28,543 bases of DNA from JAYWIG01 sp043789035 (lineage in GTDB: Bacteria > Pseudomonadota > Gammaproteobacteria > Burkholderiales > Burkholderiaceae_E): NCBI GenBank assembly GCA_043789035.1, contig JAYWIG010000318.1, forward strand, positions 1-28,543, in the 5' to 3' direction. Position 1 is the first letter of the stretch, and every line of letters starts with the position of its first letter. Position numbers and translations under genes: made by a program. Shown here piece after piece: positions 14,658-25,191 of this stretch. The notes below the pieces were generated by a model. That model searched no databases. It was not told the DNA's origin and saw only the letters and a list, made by a program, of their open reading frames with translations.

Positions 14658-15085
14658 AAGCCAGCATATAGCAGACAATATTTTTTCTTCAAAACCAAAT
14701 GCCTTCAAGCAAATTTTGCCGTTACTTGCCGTCATTGATCGAGATTCAAGTCGGGCTTGACAATACTGCTGGCGACGTCCACCAATTGAATCCGCAATTC
14801 AATGCAGTCATTGATGAGGCGATAGTATTGAGGTGGTAGCTACCGAATTTGACAAAAATAAGTCCATTAAGGGCGATTTTCGCCGAAATTAGTCATGTGC
14901 CATGCAAATATGAGCAAGGGATTTACGGTCAAGAATTGTTAACTGGGTCACATAGCAAAAAATCCATGAGATAATCTAAGTGTCGGAATATTCAGGGGAA
15001 ATGAGTTATTCCGGCCCCAACACCATCATTTACAGTGCTCGAGAAATCTCTCAAGCGCTGCCGTCCTGTTTGCGTGAGAATTTCA
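14658..15085. promoter_or_regulatory. Upstream region of the giant RHS gene
   Basis: About 430 bp separate the defence operon from the giant secreted-protein gene. A perfect 7-bp inverted repeat, ATTGAAT (14785-14791) / ATTCAAT (14797-14803), with a 5-bp spacer is a possible operator. TGAGATAAT at 14967-14975 matches an extended -10 box (TG-n-GATAAT) about 110 bp before the start codon, but no clear -35 was found. No Rho-independent terminator for the preceding operon was recognised, and no gene is visible. Confidence 0.4.
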
Positions 15086-18000
15086 ATGTCTATTCGTGGC
15101 GTACTAAAAATTTCTTCTTTGGTTTTGATTGGTGGACTGTCAGCCTCGTTGCTGGCGGCCGTCATTACAAACTTAGCCCCTACGATTAGTACGAAACCTT
15201 ACCCGGTCGCTGAATTGGGGCAGACGTATCAGTACGCAGTTCGAGCCACTGATCCGGAAGGAAATGATGTCGCCTATTCAGTGACTCATGGCCCTTCAGG
15301 CATGGCGTACTCTGAAGACGATCAGGCTGTTAAATGGACTCCCCAAGCAAATCAGATAGGTTTGTCTCAGGTCACTGTACGTGCCAGCGATAGCTGGGGC
15401 GCATCAGCTGATCAGAACTATACCCTCCGTACTGTCGCGGACTATTGCGAAATTTATCCGATCACCATTCCAGACAGCTTGGTGCGAAGCGCTAGCGTTG
15501 GTGATGTGTTAGAAAATATTGAACGCGGTACTGGCCCAGGCAATTTCAGTTTCCTGACGTGGGCTGGTGAAAACGATGCACCCACATTGGCAAAAAGTCT
15601 TGAGGTTCCGGGTAATAGTTACAACTACATTAATCCAGACAATGCGCAAGACATCCTGATTGAAATCGGAGATTGGACGCAGGGCAGTCCGGGGTCAATG
15701 AATAGCGCTGCTATTCGTCATAATCTCGATATCTTGATGACTCGCGATATCATTATTCCCAGTTGGAATAATCGTCGTGCTCAGGGTAGTAAGTTCGATT
15801 ATCGCGTGGCTCAATTTCCGATTGTGCGATTGAAAAGCTATCGGCTCACAGGAAATGGATGGCTAACGTTTGAATTGAAGGGCTTCAAAGATTGTTACAA
15901 CGATGCGCCGGTTGCTCTCAATCAGAACTTGACGACTCCGGAAGATCAGGCCCTTCCGATTACTCTCCAGGCACAAGACCCGGAAAATGATGCGCTCAGC
16001 TATACCGTCTTGCAGCAGCCAGCACATGGTCGTTTAGAAGGTTCTGGTCAGAATCTTGCCTATATTCCCAACGCCAACTATAACGGCCTCGATTCATTTA
16101 CCTTCAAAGCCAATGATGGTGAATTTGACTCAAACATCGCCACGGTATTGATTACGGTTACACCGATCAATGACCCGCCAACCGCACGCGATTTACAAGT
16201 GCAGACAGATGAAGATGTTCCTGTACCAGTAACCTTGCAAGGTCAGGATCCAGAAAACGACGTACTGAGTTATCACGTTGTTGGTGCACCGTTGCATGGG
16301 ACTTTGTCTGGAGCAGGCGCCGCGCTGATTTATCAGCCGTCGAAAAATTATCATGGTACCGATCGTTTTACTTATCGTGTGAACGATGGCGAACTTGACT
16401 CGCCACTTGCAACGGTAGATATCACCGTTATTGAGCGCAATGCGCCGCCAGTTGCTCAGAATTTACAGTACACCGTCAAATCTGGAATACCGCTTAACAT
16501 TGCCCTGACTGGTTCCGATCCTGATGGTGATGATATTAGTTTCAGTGTGTTATCCGCACCAGGTCATGGCCAACTCAGTGGTACTGCACCCGCATTGAAC
16601 TTTGTCTCCGAGCAAAGCTATGCCGGCACATTGCATTTCACCTACCTGGTGAACGATGGTCGCCTGGATTCGGCAATTGCAACGGTGACAATTACCGTCA
16701 TCTCCGACAACCATCCGCCAAAAATTATTAGTGTTCCCAATTACTACGTGCAAGAGCGCGCTACGTATTTTTATGACATCGATGCGATCGACCCCGATGT
16801 TGATGATGTGCTGACGTATACCGCTGACCGCACAAAGCCAAGTTTGGTCGTCGCGCCTCAAAACGGTTATCTCAATTGGTCTGCATTGAACGGTACGGTC
16901 GGAAGTGTGCGCGAGAAAAATCTAGCCTGCCGCACGCCTGCGCCGCGCAGTACGTTCGACCCCGTTTTGAAATGGGGCCGCGGAACGGATCAAGATCCAG
17001 AGGTTAAAAATGTCATTGGACCCGCGCTCGTTGCGCAGCTGACCGACGACAATGGTGATGGAAAAATAGATATAAATGACAAGCCGGACGTTGTTGTTCA
17101 GAGTCGAAACACACTAACCGATGCAACCCTGATTGCATTGCATGGTGAGACAGGCGCCACCATCTTCACAAAAACGATGCCTTATCTTGCATCCACCGGT
17201 ACACCTGCCATTGGTGACCTGGATGGCGATGGATTGGTTGAGATTGCTGTGCTGGAAAGCTGGAATGGCGGGCATATGTCCGTCTTTGAAAACGACGGTA
17301 CGCTCAAATGGCGCGTGGCTGTCCCGGAGCATTCTTACCTCGACGGCTTTACGCGTGATTCCATTGCGATCGCCGATTTGGATGCCGATGGCTCGCCGGA
17401 ATTAATACGCGGTGCAACGATTGTAAATGGTAACGGTACCGTGCGTTGTACCGGGACATACGACAAGGGCGGCACAAGTGACTATGCTTATTCGTCCATC
17501 GTGGCCGATGTCGATATGGACGGTAAACAAGAAGTCCTGGCCGGTCGATCCATTTATGACAGCCAATGCAATTTAAAAAGGCAATTGAGCGCAGCGGGCG
17601 ATGGTTTTGTGGCTGTCGGTAATTTCGATAGTGATAAATTTCCGGAAATCGTGTTGGTAAGCAATGGCTCATCCGGTGTGACAGGCCGACTCTATATATT
17701 CAAACACACTGGAGCAAGATTGGTGGGGCCAGTGGCACATCCAGGTGGTGGTGCATTAGGCCCGCCAACACTGGCCAATGTGGACAACGACCCCTATCCG
17801 GAGATTGCAATTGGCGGTAAGGAACGTTATGCGGTTTTTGACAATAACGGTACCGTGCTTTGGTCAAACATCACGCAAGATTATTCCTCCCATCAAACCG
17901 GTTCTACTTTTTTTGATTTTGAAGGCGATGGTGCTGCCGAGGTAGTTTATAACGACGAGATTAATGTCTATTTTTGGGACGGACGAACCGGAGCGTTGCG

Positions 18001-21000
18001 TTATTCGTTTGCGAACACGTCTGGCACGACTCTGGAATATCCGGTCATTGCCGATATTGATGGTGATCACAGTGCGGATGTGATCATGGGATTCAATGGC
18101 GTTGGAAGCGGTGGTTTACGCATTATTTCTTCTTCCAGTGGCTCTTGGTCAGATGCTCGCCCACTTTGGAATCAACACGCCTTTAGCATTACCAATATCA
18201 ATGACGATGGCACCATTCCTGCGCGTCCTGAGCCGAGTTGGTTGGTTCACAACACGTACCGCTTAAATGCCTTGTCGCGTGGACAATCATTAGGCCAGCC
18301 AGATTTGGCGTTGTTTGATTTGCGTCTGGATACCAGCGATCAAAGCACATTGCGATTGACAGCCATCAACCGCGGGCTTGCAGATACAAGTAGTGAAACG
18401 ATTGTCAGGTTCTACGACGGTACGAACAATTCAGGCCGTTTATTGGGTTCTGTGACCTTGCCGATAATGGAAACAGGGAAGTCCATCAATGTTTCACTCA
18501 CCAATGTGGATGCCAAGTCATTAGGTGAGAATGTATACGCTGTCGTAGACGATCTTGGTGCGGTCACGGAATGCGTTGAAAATAACAACGGCATCAGTGC
18601 ACAGGTATTCAATGTGCGAGCGACGGATCTTGGCGGGCTTTATGATCGTCAGGTATTCACTGTCGGTGTCACCGATGTCAACGATGCACCGATTTTTAAA
18701 GTGGTGCCCATCGGTACTCCGCATATGGGGCAGTTGTTTACGCATCGCGTTGTTGCAACCGACGCCGATATTGGCGATGGCTTAATCTACAGCCTGATCA
18801 GTGGCCCGACTGGCATGACAATTGAGCCGGTCATTGGCGAATTGCGCTGGTTGCCCGCCAATACACAAGCAGGCAGTAAAAGCGTTACGGTAAAAGTGAC
18901 CGATCTGCGTGGATTAAGTGCGACACAAACGCTAACAGTGACATTGCCTGCTAACAACGCTCCGGTAATCTCAAGTACGCCGGTTGTAACGGCCGTTGCA
19001 AATCAACAATACAAATATGACGTAAACGCAACGGATGCTGATGGCGATCTGATTTCCTATTCGTTGACCACTATGCCCATCGGCATGATCATCAATGGGG
19101 CAACGGGCGTAATCACCTGGACGCCGACCTTTTCGCAAGTGGGCGCCAATGCAGTGGTGGTAAAGGTTTATGATCCCTATGGCGGATCGGTGACGCAATC
19201 ATTCACGGTAACGGTAACTTTGCCCGAAAACCATGCGCCGACGTTTACTACAACCCCGGTTACAGCGATTGCGTTGGGTCAACGTTACCAATACGACTCA
19301 CGTGCAACCGATTCTGATGGCGATGAATTGCGATACAGCTTGCTGGATGCGCCGCTAGGTATGGCGATCGACACCGTTACCGGCACTATTGTGTGGCAAC
19401 CGCGAGCCGATCAAGTCGGCGCGCATGATGTCAGTCTGCAAGTGATAGACCCTCGTGGTGCGACGGATGCACAAACGTTTACGATTTATGTATCGAAAGG
19501 CGTCGATTCGGGAAATCATCCGCCGAGCATTGATTCGTCACCTGAAACAAAAGTGCTGATTGGGCAAACCTATCTTTACAACTTGATGGCTAACGATATC
19601 GATAGCGATACCTTGAGCTATGAGTTGCAAAGCTCGCCAGCTGGTATGACGATCAATTCCCAGACTGGTCAAATTACATGGACGCCTACCACTGCACAGC
19701 TGGGTCTTAGCCAGGTATCTATCGTTGTCAGCGATGACCGTGGCGCCACTGCAACACAATCCTTCTCTATTCTCGCCTCGACGGTGCCAACACAAGGCAG
19801 CGGCAACCGTCCGCCTGCCATCACGAGTGAGCCATTAACGCTGGTCACGCTGGGGCAAACTTATCGTTACTACATTGCTGCCACCGATCCGGATGGTGAT
19901 CCACTCAATTTCGTCTTGACGCAAGCGCCTGCCGGTATGGCGATCAACGCGTCTGGCGTGATCGTATGGACGCCAAATGCCTTGGGTCCGGTGACAGTCA
20001 GCGTGCAGGTATCGGATGGCCGTGGTGCTTCCGTCACGCAATCATTTACAGTGAATGTTGTCGATACAAGTTCGCCTATTGATCATCGTCCAGTCTTGCT
20101 GGAAGTTCCTTTCGGTCAGGCGAAGGTAGATGAACCCTATAGTGTGCAAGTACAAGCGGTGGATGCCGATGGCGACACGATGACTTACACATTGATCAGT
20201 GGCCCGGATGGCGCTGTCGTGAATGCGAATTCTGGACAAGTGTCGTGGACACCGACAGCGGAAGGAACCGCCACTTTTGTTGTCCGCATCAGTTCTGGCA
20301 ATGGCTATACCGATGTCACCTGGACAGTCCAAATTGTTCCAGCGGATATGCCGTTGTCAGTGCAAGTGCAGGTAACACCTGAGCGCGTATTACCGGGTGC
20401 TGCACTTACCGTGTCTGTCGCTATCGAGGGTGCAAGTGGCCCGGTGAATGTGCAGGCCACCTTGAGCGGCAATCCATTAGTGCTGGAAGCGGACGGCACA
20501 ACTTCCTTTACGGCACCCACAGGCTCCGGGCACTACCTCATTGTCGTCACAGTAGATGACGGCAATACCATTGCGACGGATTCGGTCGACATTTACGTTG
20601 CCGATCCAAGAGATACCGTACCACCGGTAGTGGATATCACTTCGCCGGATATTGATGCCCGCATTACTGCGCCAACCTCTGTATCGGGCAAAGTAGATGC
20701 CACGGATGTCGTCCGCTGGACATTGACTGCAGTTGATAAAGTTTCGCTTTCTACAACGCAGCTCGCCGAAGGACAGGCCAGTGTACAAGGGGTGCTGGGT
20801 CAATTCGATCCAACCCTGCTGAACAATGGTTTCTATACCTTGGTGTTGCAGGCATGGGATGCCGGTGGTAACCGCGCACAAGACACCACCACCGTGCTAG
20901 TAGATGGCGACATGAAGCTCGGCCATTATTCGGTGACGTTTGAAGACGTATCGATTCCGATGGCAGGCATACCACTGCGTGTAACGCGCACTTACGATAC

Positions 21001-24000
21001 CCGTCGTCGTAACGACAGGCTGGACTTCGGCTATGGCTGGAGTGTGGACTACCAAAACGTCCGTATCTCCGAGTCACGACGTCCTGGTTTTTCCTGGGTG
21101 TTGGAGCAAGAGCGCAATGGCTTCTTTGCCAACTGGTGCGTGCGACCCAATGGCGATCCGATCGTGGCGGTGAGTTTGCCCGATGGCGAGCTCATGAAAT
21201 TCCGCGCCAAGGCCTCGCCAGAGTGTCAATTCCTGGTGCCACAAACCGACGTGCAATTAGTCTTCGAACCATTGCCAGGCACCGATGCACAGCTTGAACA
21301 AACCGATTTTGGCAGTCTGCGCTTGGCCACGCTTGCTGGTTCGAATGTTTATCATTTGATGGATTTGTCCGATCCCGACCAATTGCCGGTAGATTCAAAT
21401 CACTATCGCCTCAAATTACCTAGCGGCATGGTGTACTCGCTCACGCAAGGTGTCGGCATCAATACCGTGACCGATCCCGATGGCAATACGCTTACCTACA
21501 CGCGTGATGGCGTAAAGCATTCGCTCGGCCAAGAAGTGAAATTTGTTCGTGATACACAGGGTCGAATTCAAGACATCGTGTTGCCTGATGGCCGCCATCG
21601 CCCGTATACCTATACGGCGCAGGGCGACTTGGAAATGACCGTTGATACCGGCGGCGATATTACTTCTTTCGCTTATCTAGCGAGAGCGCCGCATTACCTT
21701 AAAGACATAATTGACCCGCGTGGTATTCGTGTTTCCCGCAACGAGTACGACGACGATGGTCGATTGGTGGCTACCATCGATGCTGAGGGTCATCGCATTG
21801 AGTACACCCATAATATGGTGGGGCGCACGGAAATCGTTCGTGACCGTCGTGGTTATGCCACTACCTATGCCTACGATTTGGAAGGGCGAGTGACGGCAGA
21901 ATCAAATGCCTTGGGCGAGACGACACTACATAGCTACGACGCGAATGGTAATGAACTGAGCACCACCAATCCGTTAAACCACACTACGGTGCGAACATTT
22001 GATGCTCGCGGGAATCAATTGACGGAAACCAACGCGTTATTGGAAAAGACAACTCGGACATATAACACTCGAAATAATCTGTTGACGGAAGTCAATGCTC
22101 TGGGTCATACCGTTTCAACCAACAGCTATAACAGTTTCAATGGTCAGCTAGTGATGACGAAAAATGCCTTGGGCAATATCACCAGCTTTGTCTATGACAG
22201 CGGTATCGGTTCAGGTGGCACCGGGGAATTATTGAATATTGTCGATGCTGCCAATCAGCAGAATAGGTTTACGCTTAATACCTTCGGTCATCGCAAGCAG
22301 GAAACCGATGCACTCGGCAACGTCACCTCGTACTCGCTCGATTCGCATGGACGCGTGCTTGCTCAACATCGTACGCGCACGAGATCCGATGGCTCGATTG
22401 AAAATCTGTACACGCGTTATACGTTGGATGCCAAAGGCCGTGTGATGGAGACCGAATACCCCGATGGATCCAGCACCACGACTGAATACGATGGTAATGA
22501 CAAGCCGGTTAAAACCTGCGATGCAATCAGCCGTTGCACCACGCAGAAATATGACGATCGTGGGAATTTGGTCAAAACAACATACCCAGATACCAGTTTC
22601 GAGTCATCACACTACGACGAAAATGGCAATGTCGATGCGCGCACAGATCGTGCTGGTCGCACAACTAAAATGGTGTACGACAAAGCCAATCGATTGCTTG
22701 AAACCATTTTGCCTGACAACACGCCGAATGACGATACCGACAATGCACGTATCCGTAATGAATATGATGACGCCGGCCGCTTGGTTGCCAGCATCAACGA
22801 ACGCAATGCACGCACCACTTATGGCTACGATGATGCCGGACGGCGTACGACAGTAACCGACGCACTGCATCACACCACGACCACCGTCTACAATGATGCT
22901 GGTCAGCGTGTTGCAGTGATCGATGCCTTGGGACATACCACACGATTTGTGTATGACTTGGCTGGGCGTCTAACGGACACCATCCATCCGGATGAGACTG
23001 CAGACCTTGATGACAATCCGCGTACCACCATTGTGTACGATGAAGTCGGTCGCAAACTTGCCGAAATTGACGAGATGGGTCGTCGTAAAAATTACAAGTA
23101 TGATTTGCTTGGTCGAATCATTGCAGTAACTTTGCCAAACCCAAATACAGGGTTAATCGATGAAGGTGCTTTAGTCACCCGTTTTGTTTATGACGAAGTT
23201 GGCAACAAACTAGAGCAAATTGATGCACTTGGTCGCACCACGCGTTGGACTTACGACAGTATGGGGCGTGAATTAAGTCGCACCTTGCCTTTGGGTCAAA
23301 CCGAACGCTTCGAGTACGATGAAGCCGGCCAACGTGTCGCCCATACCGATTTCAAGGGTGTTACGACACGCTACAAATACGATGACACGGGTCGTATGAC
23401 CTTGATTGACTACGCCACGGACACCGACGTAGTGACGGGCTATACAGCTAGCGGTCAACGCGAGACCGTCACCGACGCACAAGGCACGACGCGTTACGCA
23501 TACGATGTTCGTGACCGTTTGCTAAGTGTGAGCACCCCAGACGGCCAGGTTATTAACTATGCCTACGATGCGGCAGGCAATCGTACAGAGCTGCACAGTG
23601 CAGCCCTGGATCAAATATTTGAATTCGACGATCTGAATCGATTAACTGACGTGCACAGTCAGACTCTTGGTGGTGCAGTCCGCACGATCAGCTATGGGTA
23701 CGATGATGTTGGTAACCGCGTGTCCCTTCAGCACGCGAACGGCACCGTTACCAGCACTGTGTTTGACAACCGACACCGCTTGAAACAATTACTGACTCGC
23801 TCGGCAGCGGGGGTGCTGCTGTTTGGTGCCAATTACACCGTCGATGCCAGTGGCCTAAGATTGGGTATCGGTGAGTACGATCAGAATGGTGTAACCCGTA
23901 GTGTGGGTTACGGCTACGACGGTACTAAACGCTTGCTGGCAGAAGCTATCGGCCGGCCCGGCCAAGCACTAAAAACCACGACGTACGAGTTCGATGCCGT

Positions 24001-25189
24001 TGGCAATCGTTTAAGTAAAAATAATGCCGGTGAAGTCACTCGATATGAAGTGGACGCCAATGATCGCTTGCTAAAAGAATCCATTGGCAATGTCGGCACG
24101 CTCTATAGTTATGATGAAAATGGAAATACCTTAAGCCAAACGAAAGGCAATGCTGTCGTCAGCTACGGTTACAACCAGGCCAATCGCCTTGTTAGCACTA
24201 CTACATCGCTAGGGATCGTCACTACGAGTTACAACGCTGATGGTATTCGTAACCGTCAAACTATAAATAATCAAACTAGCATTTGGTTAATCGACCCGAA
24301 CCGCGACTACGCGCAAACGCTGGAAGCCTATACCAACAATCAGCTACGCACCGTATGGCTTTATGGCGATAGCTTGCTGGCACAAAGCACCATCTCTAAT
24401 GGGGCATCACGCGAAACCAGTCTTCATACTGATGGCCTGGGCAGCGTGCGCCAGGCAAGCAATTCCAGTGCCAGTGTGACCGATAGCTTTGAGTACGATG
24501 CCTTTGGCAACGAACTCAATCGTACTGGCACAACGGATATTGACCACCGCTATCGCAATGAGCAATTGGACTCGAGTACCGGGTTCTACAACCTTCGGGC
24601 ACGTTGGTACGACCCATCATCAGGAAGGTTTACAAGTCAAGATTCTTGGTTAGGTAATAACAGCGATCCGATTAGTTTGCATAAGTATTTGTATGCAAAT
24701 GCGGATCCGGTGAATAACTTTGATCCTAGTGGATATATGACATTAGGTGAGTTGTCCATTGGCATCAATACAAATATCCGTATGCAATTGGGTTCAACTC
24801 AGAGTTATAAATTTGTCTTTCAGAAATGCGGGTGCGCCCTAGTGGAATATGCCGTAGAAGAAGCAATATCGAGTTTTGTCTATGTATTTATTGACGAGTT
24901 GAGCGGAAAACCATACGTTGGAAAAACTGTGAACGGTGTGGATGATCGGCTTGGGCAACATAAGCGCGAATATGCAAAAAATGGTCGCCGTAAAGTGGGA
25001 GCTCTTATTGCACAATTTAACGTTATAGGCGATAAGGATGATCTGCAACTTGTCGAGCAATTAATATACGATGTTTTAAGTGATGGAGATAAAACACAGC
25101 TTTCCAACGTTAACCGCCCTCTGAGCAATACCAGGCCGAGTAAAGCCTTTTTGCGTGAAAGACTAAAAAACATTAAGTTCTGTAAATAA
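15086..25189 (+). CDS. Giant secreted RHS-repeat toxin with cadherin/Ig repeats, FG-GAP propeller and GIY-YIG nuclease tip
   Basis: A polymorphic-toxin type protein of about 3367 aa. The start ATG 15086 is chosen because a signal peptide follows at once (basic start, hydrophobic core, LLA|AV at about 24). Rough order: one putative-Ig (He_PIG) repeat (28-118), an unrecognised domain (119-271), three cadherin-like repeats (272-541), one further Ig-like repeat (to about 615), FG-GAP calcium-binding repeats with GDLDGDGLVEIAVL-type motifs (615-1050), a CARDB domain (about 1072-1178), six He_PIG repeats (about 1185-1751) and a linker. An RHS start follows (about 1943), then YD repeats (2130-3140), the RHS core end ARWYDPSSGRFTSQDSW and DPVNNFDPSGY (about 3215), then the nuclease tip. 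The RHS shell is expected to enclose the tip. The frame is unbroken. Confidence 0.93.
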   Translation: MSIRGVLKISSLVLIGGLSASLLAAVITNLAPTISTKPYPVAELGQTYQYAVRATDPEGNDVAYSVTHGPSGMAYSEDDQAVKWTPQANQIGLSQVTVRASDSWGASADQNYTLRTVADYCEIYPITIPDSLVRSASVGDVLENIERGTGPGNFSFLTWAGENDAPTLAKSLEVPGNSYNYINPDNAQDILIEIGDWTQGSPGSMNSAAIRHNLDILMTRDIIIPSWNNRRAQGSKFDYRVAQFPIVRLKSYRLTGNGWLTFELKGFKDCYNDAPVALNQNLTTPEDQALPITLQAQDPENDALSYTVLQQPAHGRLEGSGQNLAYIPNANYNGLDSFTFKANDGEFDSNIATVLITVTPINDPPTARDLQVQTDEDVPVPVTLQGQDPENDVLSYHVVGAPLHGTLSGAGAALIYQPSKNYHGTDRFTYRVNDGELDSPLATVDITVIERNAPPVAQNLQYTVKSGIPLNIALTGSDPDGDDISFSVLSAPGHGQLSGTAPALNFVSEQSYAGTLHFTYLVNDGRLDSAIATVTITVISDNHPPKIISVPNYYVQERATYFYDIDAIDPDVDDVLTYTADRTKPSLVVAPQNGYLNWSALNGTVGSVREKNLACRTPAPRSTFDPVLKWGRGTDQDPEVKNVIGPALVAQLTDDNGDGKIDINDKPDVVVQSRNTLTDATLIALHGETGATIFTKTMPYLASTGTPAIGDLDGDGLVEIAVLESWNGGHMSVFENDGTLKWRVAVPEHSYLDGFTRDSIAIADLDADGSPELIRGATIVNGNGTVRCTGTYDKGGTSDYAYSSIVADVDMDGKQEVLAGRSIYDSQCNLKRQLSAAGDGFVAVGNFDSDKFPEIVLVSNGSSGVTGRLYIFKHTGARLVGPVAHPGGGALGPPTLANVDNDPYPEIAIGGKERYAVFDNNGTVLWSNITQDYSSHQTGSTFFDFEGDGAAEVVYNDEINVYFWDGRTGALRYSFANTSGTTLEYPVIADIDGDHSADVIMGFNGVGSGGLRIISSSSGSWSDARPLWNQHAFSITNINDDGTIPARPEPSWLVHNTYRLNALSRGQSLGQPDLALFDLRLDTSDQSTLRLTAINRGLADTSSETIVRFYDGTNNSGRLLGSVTLPIMETGKSINVSLTNVDAKSLGENVYAVVDDLGAVTECVENNNGISAQVFNVRATDLGGLYDRQVFTVGVTDVNDAPIFKVVPIGTPHMGQLFTHRVVATDADIGDGLIYSLISGPTGMTIEPVIGELRWLPANTQAGSKSVTVKVTDLRGLSATQTLTVTLPANNAPVISSTPVVTAVANQQYKYDVNATDADGDLISYSLTTMPIGMIINGATGVITWTPTFSQVGANAVVVKVYDPYGGSVTQSFTVTVTLPENHAPTFTTTPVTAIALGQRYQYDSRATDSDGDELRYSLLDAPLGMAIDTVTGTIVWQPRADQVGAHDVSLQVIDPRGATDAQTFTIYVSKGVDSGNHPPSIDSSPETKVLIGQTYLYNLMANDIDSDTLSYELQSSPAGMTINSQTGQITWTPTTAQLGLSQVSIVVSDDRGATATQSFSILASTVPTQGSGNRPPAITSEPLTLVTLGQTYRYYIAATDPDGDPLNFVLTQAPAGMAINASGVIVWTPNALGPVTVSVQVSDGRGASVTQSFTVNVVDTSSPIDHRPVLLEVPFGQAKVDEPYSVQVQAVDADGDTMTYTLISGPDGAVVNANSGQVSWTPTAEGTATFVVRISSGNGYTDVTWTVQIVPADMPLSVQVQVTPERVLPGAALTVSVAIEGASGPVNVQATLSGNPLVLEADGTTSFTAPTGSGHYLIVVTVDDGNTIATDSVDIYVADPRDTVPPVVDITSPDIDARITAPTSVSGKVDATDVVRWTLTAVDKVSLSTTQLAEGQASVQGVLGQFDPTLLNNGFYTLVLQAWDAGGNRAQDTTTVLVDGDMKLGHYSVTFEDVSIPMAGIPLRVTRTYDTRRRNDRLDFGYGWSVDYQNVRISESRRPGFSWVLEQERNGFFANWCVRPNGDPIVAVSLPDGELMKFRAKASPECQFLVPQTDVQLVFEPLPGTDAQLEQTDFGSLRLATLAGSNVYHLMDLSDPDQLPVDSNHYRLKLPSGMVYSLTQGVGINTVTDPDGNTLTYTRDGVKHSLGQEVKFVRDTQGRIQDIVLPDGRHRPYTYTAQGDLEMTVDTGGDITSFAYLARAPHYLKDIIDPRGIRVSRNEYDDDGRLVATIDAEGHRIEYTHNMVGRTEIVRDRRGYATTYAYDLEGRVTAESNALGETTLHSYDANGNELSTTNPLNHTTVRTFDARGNQLTETNALLEKTTRTYNTRNNLLTEVNALGHTVSTNSYNSFNGQLVMTKNALGNITSFVYDSGIGSGGTGELLNIVDAANQQNRFTLNTFGHRKQETDALGNVTSYSLDSHGRVLAQHRTRTRSDGSIENLYTRYTLDAKGRVMETEYPDGSSTTTEYDGNDKPVKTCDAISRCTTQKYDDRGNLVKTTYPDTSFESSHYDENGNVDARTDRAGRTTKMVYDKANRLLETILPDNTPNDDTDNARIRNEYDDAGRLVASINERNARTTYGYDDAGRRTTVTDALHHTTTTVYNDAGQRVAVIDALGHTTRFVYDLAGRLTDTIHPDETADLDDNPRTTIVYDEVGRKLAEIDEMGRRKNYKYDLLGRIIAVTLPNPNTGLIDEGALVTRFVYDEVGNKLEQIDALGRTTRWTYDSMGRELSRTLPLGQTERFEYDEAGQRVAHTDFKGVTTRYKYDDTGRMTLIDYATDTDVVTGYTASGQRETVTDAQGTTRYAYDVRDRLLSVSTPDGQVINYAYDAAGNRTELHSAALDQIFEFDDLNRLTDVHSQTLGGAVRTISYGYDDVGNRVSLQHANGTVTSTVFDNRHRLKQLLTRSAAGVLLFGANYTVDASGLRLGIGEYDQNGVTRSVGYGYDGTKRLLAEAIGRPGQALKTTTYEFDAVGNRLSKNNAGEVTRYEVDANDRLLKESIGNVGTLYSYDENGNTLSQTKGNAVVSYGYNQANRLVSTTTSLGIVTTSYNADGIRNRQTINNQTSIWLIDPNRDYAQTLEAYTNNQLRTVWLYGDSLLAQSTISNGASRETSLHTDGLGSVRQASNSSASVTDSFEYDAFGNELNRTGTTDIDHRYRNEQLDSSTGFYNLRARWYDPSSGRFTSQDSWLGNNSDPISLHKYLYANADPVNNFDPSGYMTLGELSIGINTNIRMQLGSTQSYKFVFQKCGCALVEYAVEEAISSFVYVFIDELSGKPYVGKTVNGVDDRLGQHKREYAKNGRRKVGALIAQFNVIGDKDDLQLVEQLIYDVLSDGDKTQLSNVNRPLSNTRPSKAFLRERLKNIKFCK
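24739..25186 (+). other. C-terminal toxin domain of the RHS protein: GIY-YIG endonuclease
   Basis: After the RHS core motif ending DPSGY, the last 149 residues switch to a new, more AT-rich sequence, as expected for an exchangeable toxin tip. It contains FVYVFIDELSGKPYVGKT, which fits the GIY (VYV, about residue 3264) and YIG (YVG, about 3277) motifs. The Arg-bearing VDDRLGQHK, the catalytic Glu in LQLVEQLIYD (about 3324) and a late Asn (LSNVNRPLSN) complete a GIY-YIG nuclease. It would nick or cut DNA in a rival cell. The pattern is good; activity is untested. Confidence 0.8.
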
Positions 25190-25191
25190 AT

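Noticed and set aside
16000..20300. DNA-level tandem repeats in the giant gene
   Set aside because: They reflect repeated cadherin/Ig protein domains with diverged codons, not DNA repeats or a CRISPR array.
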